Positions 17,705 to 25,950 are shown, counted from the first letter of the stretch. The stretch: DNA of 64,000 nucleotides from Blautia wexlerae DSM 19850 (GCF_025148125.1 NZ_CP102267.1:633001-697000); one strand, 5' to 3'. A program made the numbers and translations. The notes: a model not told the origin generated them from the letters alone.

Positions 17705-18152
17705 CGCCACCTTTGCGACCGCCAAGGACTTTCCTGCCCTTCAGATCTTCCCATTTAAAATCCGGCATTTCTTCTCTTGCCACAAGGAAATTTCCGGCCC
17801 GCTGGGTAAGCTGTGCAAAGTTTACAACAGGATCAGTAGCTCCTTCCTGATAGGCATAGATAGATGCTTCTGCTCCCATAAATCCGATATCCGCCTCGCC
17901 GGATATGACGGCAGTCATAGTTTTATCTGCCCCAAAGCCAGTTATAAGCGTCATATCAAGCCCCTCATCTTTAAAATATCCCTCTTCGATTGCCACATAC
18001 TGCGGTGCATAAAAGATGGAATGGGCTACTTCATTTAAGGTAACTTTTGCAAGCTTCGCCTCATCTTTCTTTGCAGCAAACACTCCCAGAGGCAGTGCAG
18101 TCACCGCCAGAACGACTGCTGTCGCCAGTGTGATCCATTTTTTATTTTTCAT
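17705..18152 (-). pseudogene. 3'-truncated copy of the NMT1/SsuA-like binding-protein gene
   Basis: Residues 1 to about 148 of the protein at 14532-15548 are repeated with about 97% identity over the shared middle segment, from the signal peptide to the GRKGG string. The homology then stops at about base 17705 and the frame runs into an unrelated HISM and a stop. The lost part is the whole C-terminal lobe, so the product cannot bind ligand. An IS element sits 48 bases upstream of its start codon. Confidence 0.88.
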
Positions 18153-18200
18153 GCAGATACTCCTTTAACAACCGTAGCAAGAATTCCCTCACCTCTATAG

Positions 18201-19876
18201 GGACGCCACTGAAAAAGTGGTCGTAAAATCATATATCTGATATAATTAAGGTATCATAATTGTCGGAGGTTGAAATGTTATCATCCCAACTTAAACTTAG
18301 CCTTAGTTATTATTCAGATTTATATGACATGATTGTTCCAAAAGATCATATTCTAAGAAAAATCAGGGAATTGGTCGATTTTTCTTTTATATATGATGAA
18401 TTAAAAAATAAATATTGCCTTGATAATGGACGTAATGCAAAAAACCCTATATTGCTATTTAAATATCTGCTTTTAAAATATCTTTATAACCTTTCTGATA
18501 ATGGTGTTGTTGAAAGATCACGATATGATATGTCTTTTAAATATTTTCTGGAATTAACGCCAGAAGAAGAGGTTATCCATCCTAGTCTTTTAACCAAATT
18601 CAGAAAGCAGCGTTTAAAAGATGAAAATATACTTGATCTGCTCATAAATAAAAGTGTAGAACTTGCCATAAATCAAGGTGTTTTAAAAAGCAATACTATA
18701 ATTGTTGACTCAACTCATACAGAAGCCCGTTATCATAAAACTACTCAGAGAGAAATGTTGAAAAAAGCCTCTACTTCTTTAAAAGCAGCTTTAAAAGATT
18801 CTGATAAAGACATTTATCTGCCAGATGAACCTGAAAAACGAGCTTCTTTAGATGAGTATAATGAATACTGTCATGAATTATTAAACACAGTTCAGGAAAG
18901 TCCGTATTCAGAACTGCCAACGATTAAAGAAGAATCTTCTATGTTATCCGAAATTTTGGATAATCAGATTGATTGTTATGATCAATCCATTGACCCGGAT
19001 GCCCGGATTGGCCATAAAGCGGTCAATTCTTCTTTTTACGGATACAAAACTCATTTGGCCATGACAGATGAACGGATTATCACAGCAGCAACAATCACAT
19101 CTGGCGAAGCATTTGATGGTCAGGAACTTCCAGTACTGGTTCAAAAAAGTAAAGCAGCAGGTGCAACCGTTAATGAAGTAATAGCAGATACCGCATATTC
19201 CACACTGGAAAATTTAAAAGATGCACAAAGCAATGACTATAAATTAATTTCAAAGCTTAACCCGAGCATCATAAAAGGGACTCGTTCAGAGGACGGCTTT
19301 ATCTTTAATAAAGATGCGGATACCATGCAGTGCCCAGCGGGGCATTTGGCTATAAAATATCGAATTGACAAACGTAGTAATCAGAAAAAGAATACACGTA
19401 TCAAATATTTTTTCGATATTAATAAATGCCATGTCTGTCCTTATCGTAATGGCTGCTATAAAGAAAATGCAAAAACCAAAACGTATAGTATCACTATTAA
19501 ATCGGATTATCATAAAAATCAAGAAGCGTTTCAAAAAACACAATATTTCAAGGAACGTTTCAAAACCCGCCATATGATAGAGGCAAAAAATAGTGAATTA
19601 AAAAATATACACGGATATAGTCGTTGTGACGCTGCTGGACTATCAAACATGCAACTTCAAGGAGCAGTATCAATATTTGCAGTCAATTTAAAACGAATTT
19701 TAAAACTAAAGGGATAAGTCTGCCCAAATGAGGAAAAATAGGAAAATTCATCTCTCAAAAGGGTAGATTTTGTATCCCTCAAAACACTATTTTAGCAATA
19801 TTTTATTATCAAGGAACATTTTTGCACATATTTGACGCCCTGTGATACTAAACTTACCACTTTTTCAGTGGCGTCC
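18201..19876 (+). mobile_element. IS1182-family insertion sequence with perfect 20-bp inverted repeats
   Basis: The ends are GGACGCCACTGAAAAAGTGG (18201-18220) and its exact complement (19857-19876). The flanks carry a 5-base target duplication TATAG (18196-18200 and 19877-19881). The 1676-bp element holds one transposase gene. It looks intact and recent, and it separates the truncated binding-protein gene from its former upstream sequence. Confidence 0.93.
18275..19717 (+). CDS. IS1182-family DDE transposase
   Basis: The 480-residue transposase starts at ATG 18275 behind GGAGG; the TTG at 18260 lies before that site. The N-terminal DUF772-like region ('NPILLFKYLLLKYLYNLSDNGVVERSRYDMSFKYFL') is followed by the DDE catalytic parts: VDSTHTEARY, VIADTAYSTLEN and HMIEAKNSELKN. 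A CPAG...CPYRNGCY cysteine cluster lies near residue 355. The frame is uninterrupted, so the protein should be functional. Confidence 0.93.
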   Translation: MLSSQLKLSLSYYSDLYDMIVPKDHILRKIRELVDFSFIYDELKNKYCLDNGRNAKNPILLFKYLLLKYLYNLSDNGVVERSRYDMSFKYFLELTPEEEVIHPSLLTKFRKQRLKDENILDLLINKSVELAINQGVLKSNTIIVDSTHTEARYHKTTQREMLKKASTSLKAALKDSDKDIYLPDEPEKRASLDEYNEYCHELLNTVQESPYSELPTIKEESSMLSEILDNQIDCYDQSIDPDARIGHKAVNSSFYGYKTHLAMTDERIITAATITSGEAFDGQELPVLVQKSKAAGATVNEVIADTAYSTLENLKDAQSNDYKLISKLNPSIIKGTRSEDGFIFNKDADTMQCPAGHLAIKYRIDKRSNQKKNTRIKYFFDINKCHVCPYRNGCYKENAKTKTYSITIKSDYHKNQEAFQKTQYFKERFKTRHMIEAKNSELKNIHGYSRCDAAGLSNMQLQGAVSIFAVNLKRILKLKG

Positions 19877-19881
19877 TATAG

Positions 19882-20183
19882 GTGATGGGATGAATTGCAC
19901 ATTCGAGCATGTCTGCTCAAATTCATAAAAAATCACAAAAACACTTGTTCTGATACAATAAATATATTATAATAGAAAAAAAGAACAATATGCTCTTGAA
20001 AATTGGACGGTCGAAATAAGCAATAAGTGAGTGTACATAATAATTCTCATTCTGTGTTGTTAGCTGATCATGGTTATGAAATATAGCAGAAAGATGCTGG
20101 ACGATAAAATGTTAGAGAGAGCAAAAGAAATCTTTGAAATATAGCACCTGTTGGAACAATCCATCAGTATATAGAAAGTCAGG
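19882..20183 (+). other. Decayed region between the IS and tnpB
   Basis: No intact gene is present. A good promoter (19945-19973) leads into short fragments such as MLDDKMLERAKEIFEI before a stop and, in another frame, APVGTIHQYIESQGEKD running towards tnpB. These look like remnants of a lost gene that I could not identify. The left end of the TnpB element must lie here, but its boundary is not visible. Confidence 0.4.
19945..19973 (+). promoter_or_regulatory. Promoter upstream of tnpB
   Basis: TTGTTC (19945-19950) and TATAAT (19968-19973) are separated by 17 bases. Confidence 0.55.
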
Positions 20184-21290
20184 GTGAGAAAGATAAACCG
20201 GGCAGTAAAAATAAGGATTTATCCCAATAAAGAACAGATAACTCAGATAGAAAAAACGATCGGCTGCAGCCGTTTTCTCTATAACCGGATGCTTGCGGAT
20301 AAGATCCGTTATTATCAGGAAGAAAAAAAGATGCTGAAAAATACGCCGGCCGGATATAAAAAAGAATATCCATGGCTGAAAGAAGTGGATTCTCTTGCGC
20401 TGGCGAATGTACAGTTAAATCTGGAAGGGGCTTTCCGGAAATTTTTCCGGGAACCGGGAGTGGGATTTCCGCATTATAAATCAAAAAAACATTCGCGGAA
20501 ATCCTATACAACGAATATGGTAAATGGGAATATCTGTTTGCAGGACAGATTCCTGAAACTGCCAAAGATGCAGCCGGTAAAAATAAAACTCCACCGTATG
20601 ATCCCGGAGGGATGGAAGCTGAAATCAGTGACTGTGAGCAGGGAACCGTCCGGGAAATATTTTGCCAGCCTGTTGTTCGACTGTGAAAACCAAACAGCGG
20701 AGAAAAGACAGGCGGAAAAATTCCTGGGGATGGATTTTGCCATGCATGGGATGTGTGTATTTTCTACGGGTGAAAGAGCCGGATATCCCATGTTCTACCG
20801 GAATGCAGAGAAAAAACTTGCCCGGGAACAGAGAAAACTTTCCAGATGTGAAAAGGGCAGCCGTAACTATCAGAAACAGAAGAAAAAGGTTGCTTTATAT
20901 CATGAAAAGATAAAGAACCAGAGGAAGGATTTCCAGCATAAGCTCAGCCACAGCCTTGCAGAAGACTATGACGCAGTATGTGTGGAGGATCTGAACCTGA
21001 AGGGGATGGCCGGAGGCCTGCATTTCGGAAAAGGGATACAGGATAACGGATACGGTCAGTTCCTTTCCATGCTTGGATATAAGCTGGAAGAACGTGGAAA
21101 ATATCTGATAAAAGTAGACAGATATTTTGCATCCAGTAAGATATGCAGCGTATGCGGACATAAGAAGAAAGAGCTGGCATTATCAGAACGGATATACCTA
21201 TGCGAATGTGGAAACCGGATGGACCGGGATGTGAATGCGGCGGTCAATATTCTGAAAGAAGGAAAAAGAATATATAAAAAATGTGCATAA
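20184..21290 (+). CDS. tnpB: TnpB, RNA-guided nuclease of an IS200/IS605-type element
   Basis: The 368-residue protein begins at GTG 20184 ('MRKINRAVKIRIYPNKEQ'), the standard TnpB N-terminus. RuvC residues are present: Asp184 (FLGMDFA), Glu269 (VCVEDLNLKGM) and Asp349 (MDRDVNAAVNI). The zinc ribbon has Cys321, Cys324, Cys340 and Cys342. All catalytic residues are intact. TnpB proteins use an RNA from the element's right end to cut DNA at the empty donor site. There is no tnpA beside it, so it is a solo, IS1341-like copy that cannot transpose without a TnpA in trans. Confidence 0.93.
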   Translation: MRKINRAVKIRIYPNKEQITQIEKTIGCSRFLYNRMLADKIRYYQEEKKMLKNTPAGYKKEYPWLKEVDSLALANVQLNLEGAFRKFFREPGVGFPHYKSKKHSRKSYTTNMVNGNICLQDRFLKLPKMQPVKIKLHRMIPEGWKLKSVTVSREPSGKYFASLLFDCENQTAEKRQAEKFLGMDFAMHGMCVFSTGERAGYPMFYRNAEKKLAREQRKLSRCEKGSRNYQKQKKKVALYHEKIKNQRKDFQHKLSHSLAEDYDAVCVEDLNLKGMAGGLHFGKGIQDNGYGQFLSMLGYKLEERGKYLIKVDRYFASSKICSVCGHKKKELALSERIYLCECGNRMDRDVNAAVNILKEGKRIYKKCA

Positions 21291-21433
21291 TAGCACAGAA
21301 AAGATCCGTAACCGGATAAAAAAGAACCGCGGGACACGCGGGGATAGCCTGTTTTAGCTTTGCCCTGAAGGGCAATTGAGCAGGAAGCTCCCACTTCAAA
21401 ATCTGTAAGATTTAAGTGGCGGGAGCATGTCAC
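21291..21433 (+). ncRNA. Predicted TnpB guide RNA (omega/reRNA) scaffold and transposon right end
   Basis: Downstream of tnpB lie three hairpins: CCGCG/CGCGG, TTGCCC/GGGCAA, and a long stem from GCTCCC (21387-21392) to GGGAGC (21421-21426) with inner CCACTT/AAGTGG. The scaffold probably starts inside the tnpB 3' end and stops near GCATGTCAC (about 21433). The flank from about 21434 (GAGATTTCTGCTCTTAGAAT) would then be the guide. The layout follows characterised TnpB loci; the exact ends are inferred. Confidence 0.7.
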
Positions 21434-21488
21434 GAGATTTCTGCTCTTAGAATATGCTGCAAATCTCAAATGGTGTATGCGCTAACTG

Positions 21489-21517
21489 TTGTCATGCATA
21501 AAAATATGTGTTAAAAT
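21489..21517 (+). promoter_or_regulatory. SigA promoter of the queuosine-salvage operon
   Basis: TTGTCA (21489-21494) and TAAAAT (21512-21517) are 17 bases apart. The expected start site, about 21524, lies just before the aptamer. Confidence 0.75.
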
Positions 21518-21527
21518 AACCACCGAA

Positions 21528-21562
21528 ACTGGTTCGAAACCCTCCCAGTATAAAAAACTAGG
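21528..21562 (+). promoter_or_regulatory. preQ1-I riboswitch aptamer
   Basis: ACTGG (21528-21532) pairs with CCAGT (21545-21549) to form P1. The loop TTCGAAACCCTC and the A-rich tail ATAAAAAACTAGG (21550-21562) match the class I preQ1 consensus (loop starting UUCG, tail AAAAAACUAGG) and allow the H-type pseudoknot between loop CCT and tail AGG. It lies directly after a promoter and before a terminator and a nucleoside-hydrolase/ECF operon, which fits ligand-controlled transcription termination. Confidence 0.85.
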
Positions 21563-21583
21563 CAAAGTAAAAAATATTGCGGT

Positions 21584-21658
21584 CGCTTATGAGTTATCAT
21601 AAGCGGTCTGTTTGCTGATGCTTTTGTTTATTGAGGGATAAACAAAAGTATTTTTTTT
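21584..21658 (+). terminator. Riboswitch expression platform: hairpin and intrinsic terminator
   Basis: A first hairpin CGCTTATGA/TCATAAGCG (21584-21605) is followed by a strong terminator, CTTTTGTTTAT/ATAAACAAAAG with an eight-T tract (21621-21658). The start codon lies 22 bases beyond. This is the expected off-switch of the preQ1 element. Confidence 0.8.
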
Positions 21659-21679
21659 GCTTTGACAGAAAGGAATTAA

Positions 21680-22669
21680 ATGAAAAAAAGAAAAGTAATT
21701 ATTGATTGTGATCCGGGGATTGATGACAGTCTTGCGATTATGCTTGCACTGAAATCACCGGAGATCGAAGTGATCGGAATCACCATTGTGTGTGGAAATT
21801 CACCGGTGGAGATGGGATTTGGAAATGCAAAGAAAATCCTGAAGCAGATGAATCGTCTGGACGTTCCTGTGTACATTGGGGAAAGCACTCCCTTAAGGCG
21901 GGATTACGTGAATGCTCTGGACACTCATGGAGAAGACGGGCTTGGTGAAAGCTTTCTGCCGGAAGTAACCGGTTATCATCAGCAGATCAGTGCTGTGGAT
22001 TTTCTTGCTGATGTATTGAAAAAAGAGAAAGTATCCATAATCGAACTGGCACCTATGACCAATCTTGCCAGACTGATCCAGAAGGATAAAGAAGCATTTT
22101 CCTGTATTGAGGAAATTGTTTCCATGGGCGGTAGCTTTAAAAGTCATGGAAACTGTTCACCTGTTGCAGAATACAATTACTGGTGTGACCCGGACGGGGC
22201 TTCACTGGTATATGAGACACTCCATCAGAATGGCCAGAAAATCCATATGGTTGGGCTGGATGTGACGAGAAAGATTGTGCTCACGCCTGATCTGCTGGAG
22301 TATATGTGCCGTCTGAACAAAGAAACAGGGGAATTTGTAAAAAAGATTACGAAATTCTATTTTGATTTCCACTGGGAATGGGAGCATATCATTGGCTGTG
22401 TGATCAATGATCCCCTGGCAGTGGCATATTTTATCAATCCGGAACTCTGCAAAGGCTTTGATTCCTATGTACAGATTGAAACAGAGGGGATTTCTCTTGG
22501 GCAGTCTGTTGTGGACTCTATGAATTTCTATCGGAAAGCATCGAATGCGAGGGTGCTGACTGAGGTAGATGTGTATGGATTCTTTCAGATGTTTCTTTCA
22601 AGGATCCTTGATCAGGAACCGGAAAAACTGGATATTTTACAAGATTTAATACGAGGAGATTTAAAATGA
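21680..22669 (+). CDS. queK: Nucleoside hydrolase, probable queuosine hydrolase (QueK-type)
   Basis: The 329-residue protein is a member of the inosine-uridine nucleoside N-ribohydrolase family, with the calcium-binding motif DCDPGIDDS (Asp9, Asp11, Asp15, Asp16) and a conserved GGSF and NYWCDP stretch. The general family splits nucleosides into base and ribose. Because it is the first gene behind a preQ1 riboswitch and overlaps an ECF S-component gene, I read it as the QueK type, which releases queuine from queuosine in Clostridioides difficile. Substrate is an inference. ATG 21680 follows AGAAAGGAA. Confidence 0.82.
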   Translation: MKKRKVIIDCDPGIDDSLAIMLALKSPEIEVIGITIVCGNSPVEMGFGNAKKILKQMNRLDVPVYIGESTPLRRDYVNALDTHGEDGLGESFLPEVTGYHQQISAVDFLADVLKKEKVSIIELAPMTNLARLIQKDKEAFSCIEEIVSMGGSFKSHGNCSPVAEYNYWCDPDGASLVYETLHQNGQKIHMVGLDVTRKIVLTPDLLEYMCRLNKETGEFVKKITKFYFDFHWEWEHIIGCVINDPLAVAYFINPELCKGFDSYVQIETEGISLGQSVVDSMNFYRKASNARVLTEVDVYGFFQMFLSRILDQEPEKLDILQDLIRGDLK

Positions 22670-23223
22670 AAACTGAAAAAATAAGTGTACAGAAAATCTG
22701 TATGATTGCTTTTGCTATCTGCATTAATTTTGTGGGAGGACAGATTGCTTTATTTCTGAAACTTCCTATTTATCTGGACAGTATCGGAACCGTATTTGTG
22801 GCTGCTGTTCTGGGTCCTTTTTATGGAATGTTGCCTAATCTGCTCAGCGGCCTGCTGATGGGAATGACTGTAGATATTTATTCCCTGTATTACGCTCCGG
22901 TAGGGATTCTTCTTGGTTTTGTGACAGGTCTCGTGTACAGAAAATTCCAGCCGAAAAAGTGGCAGATATTTCCGGCTGCTCTTGTGATCACACTTCCATC
23001 TACCATAATCAGTTCCTGTATTACGGCATTTTTATTTGGAGGAATTACTTCTTCCGGATCCACTGTTCTTGTACAGCTTCTGGCAAAAACACCTCTTGGA
23101 ATGGTAGGAAGCTGTTTTGTAGTTCAGTTTATCACAGATTACATTGACAGGGTTCTGTGTATTGCAGTAGCAGCAGTTCTTATTACAGCGCTGCGTAAAA
23201 GTATGAAGGAGAATTTTGCCTGA
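22666..23223 (+). CDS. ECF transporter S-component, probable queuosine/queuine or related 7-deazapurine uptake
   Basis: The 185-residue protein has about five to six hydrophobic helices and the S-component features 'LPIYLDSIGTVFVAAVLGPFYGMLPNLLSG'. S-components bind a vitamin or base and dock on a shared EcfA-A'-T module; an ecfA1 gene begins at 63561. It overlaps the hydrolase gene by four bases (ATGA). Placement in a preQ1-controlled operon points to a deazapurine ligand, as for QueT/QrtT transporters. It also resembles the CD3073-type S-components, so the ligand remains a prediction. Confidence 0.8.
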   Translation: MKTEKISVQKICMIAFAICINFVGGQIALFLKLPIYLDSIGTVFVAAVLGPFYGMLPNLLSGLLMGMTVDIYSLYYAPVGILLGFVTGLVYRKFQPKKWQIFPAALVITLPSTIISSCITAFLFGGITSSGSTVLVQLLAKTPLGMVGSCFVVQFITDYIDRVLCIAVAAVLITALRKSMKENFA

Positions 23224-23873
23224 TGAAAGTCCTGATTACAGGCACAGCATCTGGGATCGGGAAAGGCTGTGCAGAATTTTTCCTGAAAGAAAATCATGAA
23301 GTCTATGGATTTGATAAAAATATATCCTCGATCCAACATCCGAAATATACTCATTTCTGTCTGGATATCAGAGACAAAAGCTCTTATCCGGAAATCGGAC
23401 AGGTAGATATTCTGATCAATAATGCAGGGGTTCAGAATGGCGATGATATTGATGTAAATCTGAAAGGAACTATTTCTGTTACAGAACATTACGGCATTCA
23501 TCCCAATATTTATTCCATTATTATGATTGGATCAGCAAGCGGGCATACAGGTTCTGAATTTCCGGAGTATGCAGCAAGTAAAGGAGGAGTCCTTGCCTAT
23601 ACGAAAAATGTGGCCATGAGGATAGCACCTTATCAGGCGACATGCAATAGTCTGGATTTTGGTGGGGTTATGACTGAACTGAACCGGCCGGTGATGGAGG
23701 ATGAAAAGCTCTGGAATCAGATCATGGAACTCACACCTCTGAAACGATGGATGTCTGTGGAAGAGGCAGCAGAGTGGATTTACTTTATGGCGGTAAAAAA
23801 CCGTTTCTGTACAGGCCAGAACATTCTAATTGACGGTCTGGAGGCCGGAAACTGCAATTTTATCTGGCCATAG
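23223..23873 (+). CDS. Short-chain dehydrogenase/reductase in the preQ1-regulated operon
   Basis: The 216-residue classical SDR has the nucleotide-binding TGTASGIG (residues 6-13), NNAG (66-69), and the catalytic Ser106 region, Tyr116 and Lys120 (YAASK). It begins in the TGATG overlap with the S-component gene, so it belongs to the same transcript. The role in queuosine metabolism is unknown. Oxidation or reduction of the cyclopentenediol or of the released sugar are possibilities. Its TAG stop coincides with the first bases of a repeat that also ends another gene in this window. Confidence 0.85.
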   Translation: MKVLITGTASGIGKGCAEFFLKENHEVYGFDKNISSIQHPKYTHFCLDIRDKSSYPEIGQVDILINNAGVQNGDDIDVNLKGTISVTEHYGIHPNIYSIIMIGSASGHTGSEFPEYAASKGGVLAYTKNVAMRIAPYQATCNSLDFGGVMTELNRPVMEDEKLWNQIMELTPLKRWMSVEEAAEWIYFMAVKNRFCTGQNILIDGLEAGNCNFIWP

Positions 23874-23905
23874 AGTGGGTCTGAAAAATCATTCCTGCGA
23901 TCTAC
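23871..23905 (+). repeat. Partial copy of the TAGAGCGTGTCTGAAAAA repeat
   Basis: TAGAGTGGGTCTGAAAAATC and the next 13 bases match the left end of the complete inverted-repeat element at 49250-49413 with few changes. The first three bases are the SDR stop codon. Confidence 0.65.
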
Positions 23906-23925
23906 TGTTATTTTGTGCCCGAATA

Positions 23926-23934
23926 TGATAAAAT
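23926..23934 (+). promoter_or_regulatory. Extended -10 promoter of the dipeptidase gene
   Basis: TG-A-TAAAAT (TAAAAT 23929-23934) with only a weak -35 about 18 bases upstream. Confidence 0.45.
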
Positions 23935-23997
23935 GAGAAAATAGTGATAAAGATATTTCAAAGATAGAGAAAGTATTTAACAGGAGGCGCAAAAATT

Positions 23998-25356
23998 ATG
24001 GATATCAAAGAACAGATTCATGGATTAACAGAGGAGATGCTTACCAATTTGGGAAGGCTGGTTGCCATTGATTCTCAGCTTGGCACTCCCGCAGAGGGGA
24101 AGCCTTTTGGAGAAGGACCTGCCAAAGCACTGGAAGAAGGTCTTAAGATTGCACAGGAGCTTGGATTTAAGACAGTCAATCTGGACAATTACTGTGGTTA
24201 TGCAGAGATGGGTGAGGGTGATGAGATTGTTGGTATTGCCGGACATCTGGATATTGTACCTGTAGGCGGCGACTGGAGTTATGATCCTTTTAAACTGACA
24301 CGCGAGGGTGATTATGTTTACGGTCGTGGAACAACAGATGACAAGGGACCTGTTCTGGAAGCTCTTTATGCAATGAAGCTTCTTCGCGATTCAGGTGTGA
24401 AGCTGAACAAGAGAGTACGTCTCATTATGGGATGTAATGAGGAAACAGGTTCCAAATGTATGGAACATTATAATGAAGTGGCAGAAGAATTATCCTGCGG
24501 CTTTACCCCGGATGCCAGTTTTCCATGTATTCATGGCGAAAAGGGGCTTCTGCAGATGATGGCTTATTCCAAGAACACGAAAATCATCTCTGCAGATGGA
24601 GGGTTTGTCTTTAACGCAGTATGCGATTCCTCCACAATAGTTGTTCCTGCCGAAGAAGGACTGAAGGAGAGACTGGAAGCTGTACTTGCAGAGACAAAGC
24701 TTCAGGAATATAAGGTAACAGAGGGAAATGGACAGATCAGTATTTATGCAAAGGGAGTTCCGGCACATGCCAGCACTCCGACTCTTGGGGTCAATGCAAT
24801 AGGTGTTACTTTTGAATGTCTGGAGAAAGCAGGATTTAAGGACGATTTTGTGGAATTCTATAATACACATATCGGCACATCCTGCGATGGTGAAGGCATT
24901 GGACTGAAATTTGCAGATGAGTATGGCGAACTTACTCTTTGCAACGGTATGATCAAAACAGAGAATGATGTGATCTCCTGTACAATTGATATCAGAGTAC
25001 CTGTAACATTGAAAGCAGATGAAGTCCGCAGGATGTGTGAGAGCAGACTTGAGGATGAGAATGGTCGTATAGAGATTCTGGGAATTGGTGATGCCTTATT
25101 CTTCCCAAGAGAATCCCCACTGGTAAATGCTTTATACAAAGCTTACACAGATGTAACAGGCGATACAGAGAACAAGCCGATGGTGATCGGCGGTGGAACT
25201 TATGCAAAATCTCTTAAGAATATCATTGCATTTGGACCTGAGAAGCCGGGAATTGATTATCGTATCCACAGCGCAGATGAATTTATTCTCGTATCCGGTA
25301 TGGAAGAGGCAGTTCTGGTTTATATGGAAGCAATTAAGAATCTTCTGGCAATCTGA
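23998..25356 (+). CDS. pepV: M20 family metallopeptidase, PepV-type dipeptidase
   Basis: The 452-residue protein has the dinuclear zinc motifs of M20 peptidases: GHLDIVPVG (residues 81-89), GRGTTDDKGP and the EE pair in MGCNEETGSK. A lid/dimer domain is inserted at about 180-330. PepV enzymes split dipeptides, including beta-Ala-His, in the cytoplasm and supply amino acids. ATG 23998 follows AGGAGGCG. The gene is followed closely by a small hydrolase gene, with a shared terminator. Confidence 0.88.
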   Translation: MDIKEQIHGLTEEMLTNLGRLVAIDSQLGTPAEGKPFGEGPAKALEEGLKIAQELGFKTVNLDNYCGYAEMGEGDEIVGIAGHLDIVPVGGDWSYDPFKLTREGDYVYGRGTTDDKGPVLEALYAMKLLRDSGVKLNKRVRLIMGCNEETGSKCMEHYNEVAEELSCGFTPDASFPCIHGEKGLLQMMAYSKNTKIISADGGFVFNAVCDSSTIVVPAEEGLKERLEAVLAETKLQEYKVTEGNGQISIYAKGVPAHASTPTLGVNAIGVTFECLEKAGFKDDFVEFYNTHIGTSCDGEGIGLKFADEYGELTLCNGMIKTENDVISCTIDIRVPVTLKADEVRRMCESRLEDENGRIEILGIGDALFFPRESPLVNALYKAYTDVTGDTENKPMVIGGGTYAKSLKNIIAFGPEKPGIDYRIHSADEFILVSGMEEAVLVYMEAIKNLLAI

Positions 25357-25395
25357 TGAAAAATGATGGAGCAGCTATTAAATGGAGAGCAGAAC

Positions 25396-25950
25396 ATGAA
25401 GGCAGCAGTATTTTTCCCTGGTATTGGGTATCATTGTGACAAGCCACTTTTATATTATTCACGAAAGCTGGCGCAGGAATGTGGCTATGAAGAAACAATT
25501 GCATTAAGCTATACTTATGATGGCGGAAATATCCGGGGAAATGAAGAAAAAATGCAGCAGGCATTCGAAAGCCTTTATGAACAGGCAGAGAAAAGTCTTT
25601 CTGCCATTGACTTTGACAAATATGATGAAATATTATTTGTCGCAAAAAGCGTAGGCACGATCATAGCATCCGCATATGCAGAGAAACACAGCATCAGATG
25701 TCGGCAGATACTATACACACCATTGAAATACACATATAATTTTGTTCATAGAGATGCCATTGCCTTTATCGGAACTTCAGATCCATGGAGTATTGTTCCT
25801 GAAGTACAGGCTCTTTCACAAAAACAGCAGGTGCCAATGTATACTTATAAAAATGCAAACCATTCACTGGAAACAACAGATACACTGGAAAACCTGAAAA
25901 TTCTCCAGGATGTTATGGGGAAAACCAAGGGATTTTTGGAGCGGAAATAA
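25396..25950 (+). CDS. Small alpha/beta hydrolase-fold protein
   Basis: The start is ATG 25396 behind GGAGAG, giving 184 residues ('MKAAVFFPGIGYHCDKPLLYYSRKLAQE'). The likely triad is Ser in AKSVGT, Asp in GTSDPW and His in ANHSLE, the pattern of short alpha/beta hydrolases. The substrate is unknown. It lies 39 bases after pepV and before a strong terminator, so it is probably the second gene of that operon. Confidence 0.75.
   Translation: MKAAVFFPGIGYHCDKPLLYYSRKLAQECGYEETIALSYTYDGGNIRGNEEKMQQAFESLYEQAEKSLSAIDFDKYDEILFVAKSVGTIIASAYAEKHSIRCRQILYTPLKYTYNFVHRDAIAFIGTSDPWSIVPEVQALSQKQQVPMYTYKNANHSLETTDTLENLKILQDVMGKTKGFLERK

Noticed and set aside
21528..21549. GGTTCGAAACC looked like the T-arm of a tRNA or a tRNA-derived attachment site
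   Set aside because: There is no acceptor, D or anticodon arm around it, and the bases plus the AAAAAACTAGG tail fit a preQ1-I aptamer much better.
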